Part shown: piece by piece, positions 8,969 through 19,763 of the stretch
Layout of the letters: every line of letters begins with the position of its first letter
How positions within the stretch are numbered: the first letter of the stretch is position 1
DNA from: Diacronema lutheri
Taxonomy: Eukaryota; Haptophyta; Pavlovophyceae; Pavlovales; Pavlovaceae
Assembly: GCA_019448385.1 (NCBI GenBank)
Contig: JAGTXO010000068.1
Location: 1 to 64,000, forward strand
Length of the DNA: 64,000 bases
Direction: 5' to 3'
Notes under the pieces: model-generated
Told to the model about the DNA's origin: nothing
Databases searched by the model: none
Seen by the model: the letters and a program-made list of their open reading frames with translations, nothing else
Position numbers and translations under genes: made by a program

Positions 8969-10446
8969 TCAAGGCGCGGTCGTCTGCTGCGCTGCACCAC
9001 CGGGCCCGGCCTCTCGCCTGCTCGGCGCGCCGCCCGGCACCGCCGGCGCCTCCTCCGCGTGCACCTCGTACCGGCCGGACACGAAGCGGCGGAGCACGCG
9101 CGAGACGCAGCGCGGCGCGCCGGCCGATGCATCCGCGCTCGGCGCCTCGCCCGCACCCGCGCCCGCATGCGCGTCTGCGCGCGCGAGCTCGATCACCTCG
9201 ATGTCGAGTCCCGACGCGGTCGCGCCCGCGGCGGCGAAGCGTGCGATGAGCGGGCGCGCCGGCGCCGGCTTTGCGTGCACGTCCGCTACGCCCGCGCCGC
9301 CGTCTGCGCCCGCCGGCGCGCTGCCGCCGTCGCCGCCGCCGTCGCCGCCGCCGTCGAGCGCAAAGTGGGCGAGCACGCGAAGCGGCTGCGCCGTCGGGAC
9401 GAGCGGCGTGCGGCTGATCTCGAGGCAGCCGCGCTCGGACGACCACGCCGCGCCCTCGGCGGGGTGGACCGCGCCATGCACGCGCCCAAAGCCTGCGACG
9501 GACGAGAGAGCGCGCGGCGGCGCGTCGCGCGGCCGGTCGCGCGGTGAGGCCGCGGCCGTGCGCGCGCGCGCGCGGCCGCGCGACGGGCGGCGGCGCACGG
9601 CGTAGCCGCGCGACGCGCCGCCGCGCACCGCTCGGCGGCGTTGCGCAAATCTGCGCGTGCGACAGCCCGCCGTGCGGCGCGAGCGCGGGCGAGACGGCGA
9701 AGCGCAGGTCGAGGCGGGCGAGCGCGCTCGCGCCCGCTGCGCCTCCGCCAACGCCGCCCGCCGAGTCGACGGCGGCGGGGTGCAGCGACGCGGGCGGCGC
9801 GCCGTCGACGGCGTGCGTCGCGGACGCGCGCGACCACGTGGGCAGGAGGCGGAGCGGGATGGGCCTGGCAGTGCGCGAGGCGGTGCGCGGCGCGCGGTGC
9901 GGTGCGGTGCGCGGCAGGTCGGACGGCAGCGCGCGGCGCGTGCCGCGGGCCCGCAGCCGCAAGCCGCCGCGCCCGCCCTCCCCGCACGATGGCGCCCGGC
10001 CTACCTGCACGATGGCTGCACGACGTAGCGCACCGCGATCAGCGGCGCGCGGATGCCGTCAGTCGCGTCGTGCGAGCGCTCGGGCACGCGCACGCGGAAT
10101 CGGACCACCGGCGGACGCGCGCCGTCGCCGCCCGCCGGCGCGTCGACGCGCACGCAGAGGCGCGCGTTCGCGCGCGTCTCGCCCAGCGCGTCGACGCGCC
10201 CGCAGAGCGCGACGCCAAAATCGACGGCCGTTGTGCGCGCGCCGAGCGGGAGCAGCCGGACTTCGCCTTCGATCCGGAAGGCGACGAGCGCCGCGCCGCG
10301 GAAGCTTGCGTGCACGCTCTCGACGATCATCAGGTTGTACGGCGCGGACGGGCCCGGACAGCCCGGCCCACCGGCCGGTCCGGACACGCTACCGACCGGC
10401 GCGCCGCGCGGCGCCGAGCACGCGCCGCTCAGCGTCGCAGCGAAGA

Positions 10447-10486
<40 letters not shown>

Positions 10487-13453
10487 TCCGCCGCCGCCGC
10501 CATCGTGTGGCGCAGCCGCCGCGGCGGCGAATGCGCGCGCGGCCGCGAGCAGCTCGGGCCCGGCGGTCGCCGCGAGCACGCCAACCTTCGCCTCCGCCTT
10601 TCCCGCCGCCTCAGCCTCCACCTCCGCCCTCGCCTCCACGCCCGACGCCGCCGCGCCTGCGGCAACCGGCCGCTGCGCACAGGCGGCCGCGCCGTTCGCC
10701 GCAGGCTCGGAGGCCCGCGCGGCCCGCGCGCCCGCAATTGCGCGCCCGCCCGCGCCCGGACTCGACTCGGCGCCGGACTCGGCGCCGGACTCCGCGCCGG
10801 ACGTGGCCACCTCCGCGCGAACGCCGCAGCCGTCGCCGCCGCTGCGGTCGCGAGCGCCGCCGCCAGCGCCGCCGCCAGCGCCGTCGGCGCGAGCCACGGG
10901 CGCAGCCGCAGGTGCAGCCGTGAACGCGGCCGACGGCACGAACGCGTTGCCACCAAAGGCGCCGCCAAAGCCGCCGTCCCCGCCCGCAGCGGCAACGGCG
11001 CCGCCGCCAAACGACGTTTCAAACTCAACGGGCGCGCAGCCCGCCGCGCCCGCCGCGCCCGCCGCGCCCGCCGCGCCCGCCGCGCCCGCCGCGCCCGCCG
11101 CGCCCGCCGCGCCCGCCGCGCCCGCCGCGCCCGCCGCGCCCGCCGCGCCCGCCGCGCCCGCCGCGCCCGCCGCGCCCGCCGCGCCGCTCGGCGCACCGCC
11201 CGCGCCGCCGCCGCTGCCGGGCGCGCGGCGCCCGCCCGCCGCCGGCGCCGCCACGGCGCGCGACCGCCCGCCGCCGCCGCGCGCGCCCGGCGGAGGCGGC
11301 GCGGCAAAGGCGGCGGCCGCGCGCCTGAGCGCCGCCTCGTCGACGGGCGGCGCCGGCGTGTCGCGGATGACCACCTTGATGCGCGCGCGCGTTGACTCGA
11401 CGCCCTCCTCGCCGTCGGCCTCGCCGAACAGCGCGCCGCGGTGACCACCGCCCGCCGCACCGCGGTCGCCCCAGTCATCGTCGCCGTCGCCGTCGCCGTC
11501 GCCGTCGGCGCCGCCACTCCCGCCGCGATCGCCATCGCCGCGACCGCCGCCGCCGCGGCTTGAACGCGGCAGCTCCTTGCGGTGGTCCATGTACCCGTCC
11601 GAGTCGCCGTCCGAGTCGACGCCGATCGCCGAGACGGGCCGCTCCTCCGCGCGCTCGGCGACGGTCCCAGCGGCGGCCCCGGCGGGCGGCGCGGCGCGCT
11701 CGGGCGGGCGTGGCGCGGGCGTGCCGGGCGTGGAGCCCGCGCCGGCGGGCTTGGGCAGCGGCTGGCCACTGAGCGTGCGCAGCGTGAGCGCGAGCACGTC
11801 ACGCGTGACCGTATGTGACGTCACAAATGTGACACCGTATGCCGGCGTGCGCAACTCGAGGCGAAGCGGGTCGGAACGGTCGAGGCGGATCGGTGCGGCG
11901 CCGAGCTTGTCGAGTGGCATCTTGATCAGCGACTTGCCGCCCCAGCCAAGCTTGTCGCGCACCTGCTCAGCGCGCGGAGCGGGGGAAGGGGAAGGGGAAG
12001 GAGAAGGGGGGGATGGGGGTACGGGGGGTGGGGCTGAGGTAGGCAGGGCGGTGGCGGGCAGGCGGACTCCCCGGAGGCGGCGTGACGGTGCGATTGCGAC
12101 GGGAGGGGCGCGCGGGGCGGCGTGACGGGGCGCAGGGCGCCAAACGCAGCACCTCGCCGCGCGGGAGGCGCACGCGCGCCCCAACGGCAAAAACCAAACA
12201 GACGGGCGCGAACTGCGAGGAAGTCCGCGCGATGTGTGTGTGTGTGTGTGTGTGCGCGCGCGCGTGCTTCGCGTGCGCGACGCGCGACGCGACGCGCGCG
12301 CGTCCCGCGGCACGCGCTCCGCCGCGCGCGCGGCCGCTCGCCTTGAGCTGCCGCTGGTTGACGCAGATGGCGCGCTCCGAGAGGTCGGCAGCGGCGGCGA
12401 GGGCAAAGTGCGCGTACTCGCGCTTCCCGCCGCTCCCCTTGCGCACCTGCGCCTGCACCTCGGCGTACACCTGCGCGCCGCGCCGCGCCGCGCGCGCGCG
12501 CGAGCGGCGGGTGCCGGGCGCGCCGGTCGGCGCGTGCGGCGCGCCCGCGCCGTCCCCGCCGCCGTCGCCTCGGGACGCGTCGGCCGGCCGGCTGCGCGCG
12601 GCTGCGCGCAGCCGGCCGCAGCGACCGCCATCGTTGCCCAAGCTTCCATCGCGTGCGCAACCGCGCGCAGCCGCGCGCAGCGCCGGCGCCACCAACGCGC
12701 GCGCGCGGCGCCGGCGGCGCGCACGCCCGGGTGGATCTGCACGGGAAGTGCGAGAGACGCTTCGGCGACGATGGCGGCGCCGGCCACCTCGTCCGCGCCG
12801 CGCCCGGCAGCGGGCGTCGGTGTGCCGGGCGCGAAGAGCTCGACGCGCACGAGGAGGCCGAGCTCCTCCGCCGTTAGGCTGAGCGTCGGCTTGGTCGCGC
12901 CGACGATCGCCGTGCCCCTGCGCGAGCCGTCGGGGCCGCGCCGGTACCACTGCAACACGCGCCCCTTCAAGCTCGCGGTGGCGAGCTGAGCCGTGAGCAG
13001 CTCGCCCATGCGCGGCGCACCAGTGATCGTGAGCTGCGGCGGCGGCTCCGCGCCGAGTCCCGCGTCGCTCGACGCGTGCGCGCCCGGCGGCGCCGGCGGC
13101 TGCGAGCCGCCTGCGCCGGGCGCGGCGCGCGGCGCGCCCGCAGGCGACGCGCCGGCGGGCGCGGCCGGCGCGTGAAACGCGCAGGCGTAGGCGTCGGCGG
13201 GGAAGGGCGGCAGGGGCGAGTGTGGCGGCGCGGGCTCGCGTGGCGCCGCGCCCAACGCGACGAGCGCGCGCAGCGCCGCGCCGTGCTCGCGCGCGGCCGC
13301 CGGCGCGCCGCGTGCGGCCGCGTGCGCGAGCGCCGCGTCGAGCGCGCGGCCAAACTCGTGAAGCGCAGCGCCGGCGGCGGCGAGGGCTGGATGCTGGGCG
13401 GCGAGTGCGGCGTGCGCCAGCTCGAGGCGGACGGCGAGTCCGTCGGCGTCCAT
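8969..13453 (-). CDS. Muniscin-type protein with AIR9-like N-terminal region (endocytic adaptor candidate)
   Basis: Five exons (13453-12725, 12470-12342, 11962-10005, 9864-9629, 9492-8969), about 1,191 residues. Residues 1-75 are helical. Residues 141-208 resemble an A9/Ig-like repeat as in AIR9 (LTITGAP...QWYR...VGATKPTLSL...LGLLVRVEL). Residues 244-352 match the domain I associate with the AIR9 C-terminus (REYAHF..., KSLIKMPLDKLG, TRDVLALTLRTL). A long disordered middle follows, with an Ala-Ala-Gly minisatellite. The C-terminus has mu-homology features: IVESVHASFRGAALVAFRIEG, then FAAAGATASGLDIEVIEL and RFVSGRYEV at the end, as in FCHo/TML/TCUP muniscins. Muniscins recruit cargo and AP-2/TSET at the plasma membrane. 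Intron 2 needs a GC donor (AAG|GCGAGC) to keep phase. The domain combination is unusual; assignment of the N-terminal domains is less certain than the MHD. Confidence 0.7.
11037..11184. repeat. 9-bp coding tandem repeat (Ala-Ala-Gly)
   Basis: About 16 perfect copies of a GC-only 9-mer (CCCGCCGCG on +) inside exon 3 of the muniscin-like gene, encoding Gly-Ala-Ala repeats on the minus strand. The near-perfect array indicates recent expansion. Confidence 0.9.
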
Positions 13454-13592
13454 CCTAAGCAATTCGCTACTGGCTCGTCGGCGTCCATCCCGCCGCCATC
13501 TCTTCTGCGTTCGATTTTCGTGCGCGCCGACACCCGGACTGTCAAGGCGCTTCCCGGACCCGGTCAAATTACGCTTTCTCCGCGCCGACACG

Positions 13593-15228
13593 ATGCTGCG
13601 CCTCGCTCTCCTCGCCGCGACGGTGGCCGCCGCCGCGGGCTACGCGGGCGGGCCGGTGTGCGTGCGCCACACGTCGCGCGTGTCGATGCTCGCAAAGAAG
13701 AGTATGCGCGCACGCATGCCCGTGCGCGCCGCGCTCGCCGCCGCCCGAGCCTGGCTGGCCGATCGAGCGCGCCGGAGCTCCGCTCGCCGCGGCTACCGCT
13801 CGGCGGGTGCAGCGCGAGCTGAGCCGGGCGTGACGGGGATGTGGCGCGTGGGCTAGCAGTCTGCTTTGACCGGCGCGCGTGCGCACCCACTCGGGGCTGC
13901 GCGCGCGGCCTGCTCGCGCAGCCTCCGCCGCTGGGCAGGCGCCGCGCGACCAACACCTTGGCCTTACCGCCTCGCCGCCTCGCGTGCGTGCGCGTCTCCA
14001 CGCGCCTCGCCGCGCCACCGCGCGCCATTCCTGCGCCCACCCGCTTTGCGCGCGTAGCGGGGAGCATCGCCAAGGGCAAGGGCAAGGGCGGCGGCGCGCC
14101 ATCGTCGCGCGGCTCGTCGGGGCTGCCGTTCGGCGCACCGCCCGCGCGCAAGGTGCGCGCGCGTTGCGCTCGTCCGTCGGCCGTCTCTGCCGCTTGCGTG
14201 TGTGTCCATCCACTGCCCCTCTGGGCCGTCTCTGCCGCTTGCGTGTGTGTCCATCCACTGCCCCTCTGGGCCGTCTCTGCCGCTTGCGTGTGTGTCCATC
14301 CACTGCCCCTCTGGGCCGTCTCTGCCGCTTGCGTGTGTGTCCATCCACTGCCCCTCTGGGCCGTCTCTGCCGCTTGCGTGTGTGTCCATCCACTGCCCCT
14401 CTGCCCGCCCTCCTCTGCGCGTGCCGTCCCAAGGACTCGCGCATGCTGTGGCGACCCCCTCCTCCAAGCAAGGGGGGGGGGGGGGGGGGGGCAGCCAACC
14501 AAAGGGGGGCCCATGCGGGCGCTGCCGGGTTGCAGCCGCACGCGCAACGGGCGCGGCCGCTCGCCCGAATGTGCACGCGTCGGCGCTGGCGCCGGCGCGC
14601 CGCGAGCGCACCGGTGCTGAGCAGCCGTTAGGCAGCCGTTAGGCAGCCTTTGGGCAGCCTTTGGCCCGCCGCTTGCGGGAGACGCTGCGTGGCACAGCGC
14701 ACCTCTCTCGTCACGCACGCACGCACGCGCCCAATTCTACACACACACACTCACACACACACACACACACTTTTTGAAAACGCCCCCTTTTCTGGGCAGG
14801 TGGGTGATTTCACCAAGAAGCCGCTCTACCTCGAGGGCCTCTTCGAGTGGGACTCGCCCGAGGAGTTTAAGCGCCGCTTTGCCGTTACCGCCGCCTTTGG
14901 TGGCTGGGCTGCCGCCTTTGGCGGGTACCTCGCGACGGGCGGGATGAGCAAAGTGAAGGCGCCAGTCGTCAACGCCGCGCGGGGCACGTCGGGTGCGGCG
15001 GCGAGCGCGGCCGCCGAGGCGAAGAAGTTGCGCAAGCGCGGCGACCCGCGCCCGCCGCCACCGCCTAAAGCGGCCAAGCCGCCGCCGCCGCCAAAGGCCG
15101 CCGCCAAGCCGCCACCGCCGCCGCCCAAGGCCGCCCCGCCGCCGCCGCCGCCGCCGCCCAAGGCCGCCCCGCCGCCGCCGCCGCCGCCCAAGGCCGCCCC
15201 GCCGCCGCCGCCGCCGCCGCCCGCCGCC

Positions 15229-15262
<34 letters not shown>

Positions 15263-15619
15263 TACCCGCCGCCGCTCCGCCGCCGCCGCCCGCCGCCGCG
15301 CCCGCGCCACCGCCGCCGCCCCCGCCCCCGCCGCCTCCCCCGCCACCGCCGCCGCCGCCGCCGCCCAAGGTTGCGCCGCCGCCGTCGCCGAGCGCTGCCG
15401 AGGTGAGGCTCCCTCCCCCGCTCCCTCCCCTGCTCCCCCCCTCGCTCCCCCTCCCCCCCCCCCCCCCCCGCAGCCCCGCCACCTACACCCCTCATCGCGC
15501 GCCTTGCCCTCCGCGCCGCGTCGGCCGCCGCCCGCCCGCGCGTTCCGCCCTCGCGCGCGGTGCCCTCGGCTCTGCAGGCGGAGGCGCTGCGCGCCATGCT
15601 GCAAAAGGTGCGCAAGTGA
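13593..15619 (+). CDS. Secreted or plastid-targeted proline-rich membrane protein, function unknown
   Basis: Four exons (13593-13701, 14058-14152, 14800-15402, 15578-15619), all phases consistent, about 282 residues. Residues 1-18 (MLRLALLAATVAAAAGYA) form a signal peptide. The following basic stretch (CVRHTSRVSMLAKK) could be a plastid transit peptide. Exon 3 holds the only conserved-looking part, VGDFTKKPLYLEGLFEWD then SPEEFKRRFAVTAAFGGWAA, with one possible membrane helix. About 130 residues of poly-Pro with Lys-Ala spacers follow, and the protein ends in a short basic helix (exon 4). I do not recognise the family. Intron 2 is 647 bp and carries a minisatellite, a G-run and a CA tract. 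Divergent from the muniscin-like gene with 139 bp between start codons. Confidence 0.6.
14180..14404. repeat. Intronic 45-bp minisatellite, five copies
   Basis: Five nearly identical 45-bp units start at 14180, 14225, 14270, 14315 and 14360 within intron 2 of the proline-rich protein gene. The period is a multiple of three, and the units are free of stops in several frames on both strands, which produces spurious repetitive ORFs. A 20-odd base G-run (14471-14491) and a CA/TG tract (14741-14770) lie further on in the same intron. Confidence 0.92.
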
Positions 15620-16461
15620 GCTCTCGCTGCAGACACGCATAGGGCGCGCGCTCCCGGGCCGTGCGTGCGGCACGACGTGGCTCGCGGGGCGTGGCGCATT
15701 GCAGCACGGCGCAGACGGCCGGCTGAAGCAGACCTTGCCTACCGACATCATCTCCAAAAAAAAAACCCTCTCAGTTGCCCGGATCTGTCATGCGCGCCAG
15801 TCCTGGCTGTAGTCGAATTACGGCCGCTCGGCGCATCGCACGTGTACGCGACTACGGTTGCGACGGCACGCCTTACCGCCCATGTATGTCTCGCCGCGCG
15901 GCTTCCGGCTAGTTGATTTCAAAGCAGCGTGTCCGCGGCTCCGCCGCCCGTCCCAACGCGCGCCCTGGCACATGCTCGCGCGCAGCCGCGACGGGCGCCA
16001 GCTCCGCGACGACCGGCAGTCGTTTTCAGCCACAATCGCACCGCACTGGCAGGCGGCGCGATTGCTCAACAGGCGCCGGCGCCGTGCCCGTCCGGTACGC
16101 CCATATATCGGGTATTATACATATAGTGGAATGTGCAGTCTGAGATCGTGAGGACGGCATGGTATCACGTGTCGCGCCACCGCCTGAAAGCCGCACGAGA
16201 GCCGAAACCCCCCTACGCCGCCACCGCACCACCAAAACAGCGTCCGACGGCCCCCTGCGCCATGAGCGCCACAATATACAATTTCAAAATAGATCTGAGG
16301 CTCAAAATTGGAGCAAACGTTTCGTCCCGAGAGAATCTCTCGTGCCAATCCAAACCTGGCCTTGAAGAAGGGATCGGATTCCGTTGCTGATGACGAAGTG
16401 AAGCGACAGGACCTGGTGTGCGAGGATCTCGTGCCCAAGCTCGGGCGCCGAGCTCGAGACG
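15620..16461. other. Intergenic region with a dispersed repeat fragment
   Basis: No supported gene. The distal part (about 16127-16280) belongs to a repeat family also present at 38.3-39.9 kb. The last 180 bp before the next start codon are AT-richer and may hold the promoter. Confidence 0.6.
16127..16280. repeat. Dispersed repeat fragment shared with the 38-40 kb island
   Basis: The block from about 16158 to 16265 (starting CATGGTATCACGTGTCGCGC) matches 38349-38460 with only a few substitutions. The adjoining segment 16127-16160 (GTGCAGTCTGAGATCGTGAG) matches the reverse complement of about 39895-39925, where it forms an element end. This looks like a truncated copy of the inverted-repeat element described in the island. 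Confidence 0.75.
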
Positions 16462-18786
16462 ATGCACGGGATAATGCACCACGCGCTGCGCGAGCTCGTG
16501 CTGCAGCTGCGGAGCCAGGGCTTTTGGGAGCTGATCGTCGAGCGCGCGCTCGAGCAGCTCGGCCACCTCGACGACCCATGCGAGGACGGGCTGCTCACGA
16601 TGCGCGCGTACACGGACGAAACGACCGACGTGCTGCTCGCGCACGCGTTCGCCGTGCTGCGCTGCGACCGCACGGCGGGCATGCTGCTCCTCGGCGACCG
16701 GCACGTGCGCTGGCTCGCCGAGGCGGGGTACATCTCGTTCCTCACGCAGCTCCGCCGCGGCGACGTGCTCGAGCTCATCGAGTCGATCAGCAAGCTGCAC
16801 GCGCACCTCGAGCGCTCCTTCGAGCACGCGCTGCTGCCGGCGATCAAGGTTTTTGCGCCGGATGGTGCGCGCGCGCCGTTCGTGCTCGCGTACACGGGCG
16901 AGCGTACGTGCACCGCGCCGCTCTTCGAAGGCGCGCTTGTCGCCGCCGCCGAGCTGCTGTGCGGCACGCGCCTCCGGCTCGAGCCGGCCGAGCCGCCGCC
17001 GGCCGGATGCGACGTTGCGTGGCGCGTGACGGTCGTCGATGACGCACGGCCGGTGGAGCTGGCAGACGCGCTGCCTCTGAGTTCCGAGCGCGCGCGCAAA
17101 TTCGCCGAGCTGCACGAGTCGATCATGCTGATGCCCGCCAGCCTGCCGCGCACCGCTGCGGGCGCCATCGTTGCAGCGCGGGCCGGCGCGCCAGCGTCGC
17201 CGCCAGCGCGCGCGCGCCGGCCACAGCGCGAGAGCGACCCGGAGATCGCGCTCAGCAGCTCGCACAGCGCCGTCCGTGAGTCGCTCTGCGCGCAGGTCGA
17301 GCGCACGCACGCCAACGCGATGGCGAGCGACTGTCCGCCGTGCGCGCTGCTGCGAACGGTGAATCCGAACCGCGTCTCCGCAAACTATACGGATCCGGAC
17401 CAGCTCGCGGCGGTGTCGGACTTTTGGGCGCAGAGCAGTGGGCAGCTCGAGCACTTTCTGCTCTCGCGCGCCGTCACTGCCAGCATCGGCGGCGCATCGG
17501 ACATGCTTGTCTTCGTCTCGCACGCGTGGCCTTCGCCCGACGGCTTTGCGGGCGCGGCCGGCCTGCCACTCACCTACGCGCAGGCCAAGGCGAGCGAGCT
17601 GGGCAACGCGGTGAGCGACCTGCGCCGGACGCGTGCGGACGGGGCGGGCGGCTGCCAGAACGTGCGCCTATGGATCGACAAGGCGTGCGTCGCGCAGGAG
17701 CCGGCGGCGATGCGCAACGTCTACCTGTCCTACATCCAGGAGTTTATCCTCCTCTCGGACGAGATGATCGCGCTGCTGCCGTGGACCTATTTTGAGCGCA
17801 TCTGGCACGCGCCGCCGCCGCGCGCACGCGCCGCCGCCGCCGCCGCCGTGCGCGCGCGCTCGCGCGCGCGTGCGCGCTCACCGCGTGGCGAGCGCCGCCC
17901 GGTCGATCGCCGACGCCCGTGCGCAAACAGGTGCATGTTCGAGTGGGCGTGCTTTCTCGCGGCCAAGCAGCCGCGCTACCTGCACGTCGCGTGCGAGTTC
18001 ATGCTGACGCACGACTCGGCGCCCATGTACGTGCGCGCGATCCGCGACCTGTCCGTCGAGCACGCGCACTGCACCGTCGCGGCCGATCGGCTGATCCTCG
18101 TGGCGATGATCAACTCGTCGTTCCGGTCAGTCGCGGCGTTCGAGCTCTTCGCAAAGGTGACGGCCGTCGCGCTGCTCGCGCGCACGACGGCCAAGCAGGC
18201 GGGGCGCTCGGGCGTCGACGAGTTTGCGCAGACGTGGGTCGAGCTGGCCGTCGAGCTCAAGCAGCCGCGCCTCGCCGCCGCGCTGCGCGCCGCCGAGTGC
18301 GCGCGCTGGCGCGCGCAGTCGCTCGTGCACGCGAGCTCGTGGCTGCCCGAGTCGACCTTTCGAAAAACGCCGACGACTGCGGCCGCGGCGGCTGTGCCTA
18401 ATGCGCTCTGCCTGCCCGGCGGCGGGTCCACCGACAGCGTGGGCGAGGGCGGCTGCCCAGGCCCGAGCGACGCGCGCCCGCGCGTCGTCGAGCTGTGGCA
18501 GCGGCGCTCGTGGCGCGACGCGTATCTCATCTGCGTCGACCGCTGGTTCACAGGCGAGATCGAGCCGCTGCTCCTCGAGATCAAAAAGCGGTGCGTGCTC
18601 CCGGCCGAGCGGCGGCCGCTCGCCGCACTCGAGCTACCCGATGGCGCGCACTCGCCAACGCCTGCTCACTTCGCCGAGCACAGCGCGCAGACGCTGAGCC
18701 CGAGCCCTCGGCGCAAGTCGTACGCCTCGCGCTTCCGACGAGCAACACCCTTGACGCTCGCGCTTGCCGGCGTGGATGTGAGCTGA
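16462..18786 (+). CDS. TIR-like 'FVSHAW' domain protein, paralogue A
   Basis: Exons 16462-17804 and 17931-18786, 732 residues. Residues 1-200 form a helical N-terminal region of unknown fold. A variable linker follows. A domain around residues 350-460 has TIR/SHAW-family landmarks: LVFVSHAW, VRLWIDKACVAQ, ILLSDEMIALLPWTYF, ERIWCMFEWACFL. The WCxxE glutamate that is catalytic in NADase-type TIR domains is retained. A long helical C-terminal region follows, ending in a low-complexity tail. The 126-bp intron interrupts the Trp codon of WCMFE and has a GC donor (ATCTG|GCACGC) with a normal AG. Its near-identical inverted paralogue lies at 19764-22286. Function unknown; signalling, stress or defence are guesses from the TIR-like fold. 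Confidence 0.72.
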   Translation: MHGIMHHALRELVLQLRSQGFWELIVERALEQLGHLDDPCEDGLLTMRAYTDETTDVLLAHAFAVLRCDRTAGMLLLGDRHVRWLAEAGYISFLTQLRRGDVLELIESISKLHAHLERSFEHALLPAIKVFAPDGARAPFVLAYTGERTCTAPLFEGALVAAAELLCGTRLRLEPAEPPPAGCDVAWRVTVVDDARPVELADALPLSSERARKFAELHESIMLMPASLPRTAAGAIVAARAGAPASPPARARRPQRESDPEIALSSSHSAVRESLCAQVERTHANAMASDCPPCALLRTVNPNRVSANYTDPDQLAAVSDFWAQSSGQLEHFLLSRAVTASIGGASDMLVFVSHAWPSPDGFAGAAGLPLTYAQAKASELGNAVSDLRRTRADGAGGCQNVRLWIDKACVAQEPAAMRNVYLSYIQEFILLSDEMIALLPWTYFERIWHAPPPRARAAAAAAVRARSRARARSPRGERRPVDRRRPCANRCMFEWACFLAAKQPRYLHVACEFMLTHDSAPMYVRAIRDLSVEHAHCTVAADRLILVAMINSSFRSVAAFELFAKVTAVALLARTTAKQAGRSGVDEFAQTWVELAVELKQPRLAAALRAAECARWRAQSLVHASSWLPESTFRKTPTTAAAAAVPNALCLPGGGSTDSVGEGGCPGPSDARPRVVELWQRRSWRDAYLICVDRWFTGEIEPLLLEIKKRCVLPAERRPLAALELPDGAHSPTPAHFAEHSAQTLSPSPRRKSYASRFRRATPLTLALAGVDVS

Positions 18787-18910
18787 CCGCAAACCGCGCC
18801 ATCCGCACACGGGTTGCCGCCGGGTTCATAAAAACGGATGGAGGGGGGATCGAGGCAAGGTGCGCCTCCACGCACGCGCCACGAGAAGTCCGCCGTGGTG
18901 GGCGCGCGCT

Positions 18911-19645
18911 CTACCGGCGGCGCCACTCACGCGGCAGCAGCACGTCAAGCGCCTGCTTGACGCCGTCGGATTCGGCCGCGTCGAACACTTCTGCCGCGCT
19001 TGGCGCCTCCGCAACCGCGCGCGGGTCGAGCTCGCCCGTCAGCACGCCGTAGCTGACGCGCGCGAAGAGGCCAAACATGCCCGCCGACGTGACGGTCGCG
19101 ATCCCGGCAAACATGGACGTGAGGCCGATGATGACAGTGCGCACGATGGCCGCAACGCGCGTCGCGACGTACACATCCATTGGCGGCGGATGCGCCGTGA
19201 ACCACTCCGCCGCCACGACCGTCGCGGTCCAGGAGCCGTACGCCATCGCCGCGTACAGCACGCCGCCCGCGAGCGCCGCCCACGGCTGCACGCCGTTCAG
19301 GTCGACGGGGGTGGACACGGCCTTGGCGCGGGAGCGCGGGAGGCGTGCCACGCTCGCGTCGATCCGCTGCTGCAACCGCGCGTTCACGCTTAGCGCGTGC
19401 TGGCCCTGAACCTGCTCGTCCGAAGCAGCGCCCGCGGCGTCGGCGTCGTCGGCCGCCGGCGCGCCGTCCGGCGCGAACTGCGGAGGCGCGCCAGCCTGTC
19501 GATTGAAACGTACGCGTGGGACTTCGTCGTCCACACCGAACGCCGCGACCACGCGCGCGCGCGCGCGCGCGACAGGCCGTGCCGCCACGTGCGGCGGCCG
19601 GACGAGCGCGGCCACGTGGAGCGCAATCAGCAGGAGCCCAGCCAT
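18911..19645 (-). CDS. Plastid-type integral membrane protein (DUF3082-like)
   Basis: Intronless, 244 residues. The N-terminus (MAGLLLIALHVAALVRPP) is a signal peptide followed by an Arg/Ala-rich transit-like stretch. Residues 45-120 are acidic/Ala-rich. The conserved part, residues 125-210, contains two strongly hydrophobic segments (WAALAGGVLYAAMAYGSW; AIVRTVIIGLTSMFAGIATV). The pattern resembles the cyanobacterial/plastid DUF3082 family; I hold this name with moderate confidence. It lies between the two inverted TIR-like paralogues, downstream of and on the same strand as copy B (118 bp gap), and converges with copy A. Confidence 0.6.
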   Translation of the reverse strand: MAGLLLIALHVAALVRPPHVAARPVARARARVVAAFGVDDEVPRVRFNRQAGAPPQFAPDGAPAADDADAAGAASDEQVQGQHALSVNARLQQRIDASVARLPRSRAKAVSTPVDLNGVQPWAALAGGVLYAAMAYGSWTATVVAAEWFTAHPPPMDVYVATRVAAIVRTVIIGLTSMFAGIATVTSAGMFGLFARVSYGVLTGELDPRAVAEAPSAAEVFDAAESDGVKQALDVLLPREWRRR

Positions 19646-19763
19646 TCTTTTTGCGTCTTGAGAAGGGGCAACAAGTCAGCCATGGCTTGCATGGACCGAG
19701 GCCAAGCAGCAGCTCAGGACGCGGGGCCGGTCGTGTGCCAGGTCCAGCGACGATCGGCACGGA

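Noticed and set aside
13964-14642. Repetitive ORFs with 15-residue periods on both strands.
   Set aside because: They are frames of a 45-bp minisatellite inside an intron, stop-free because the period is a multiple of three.
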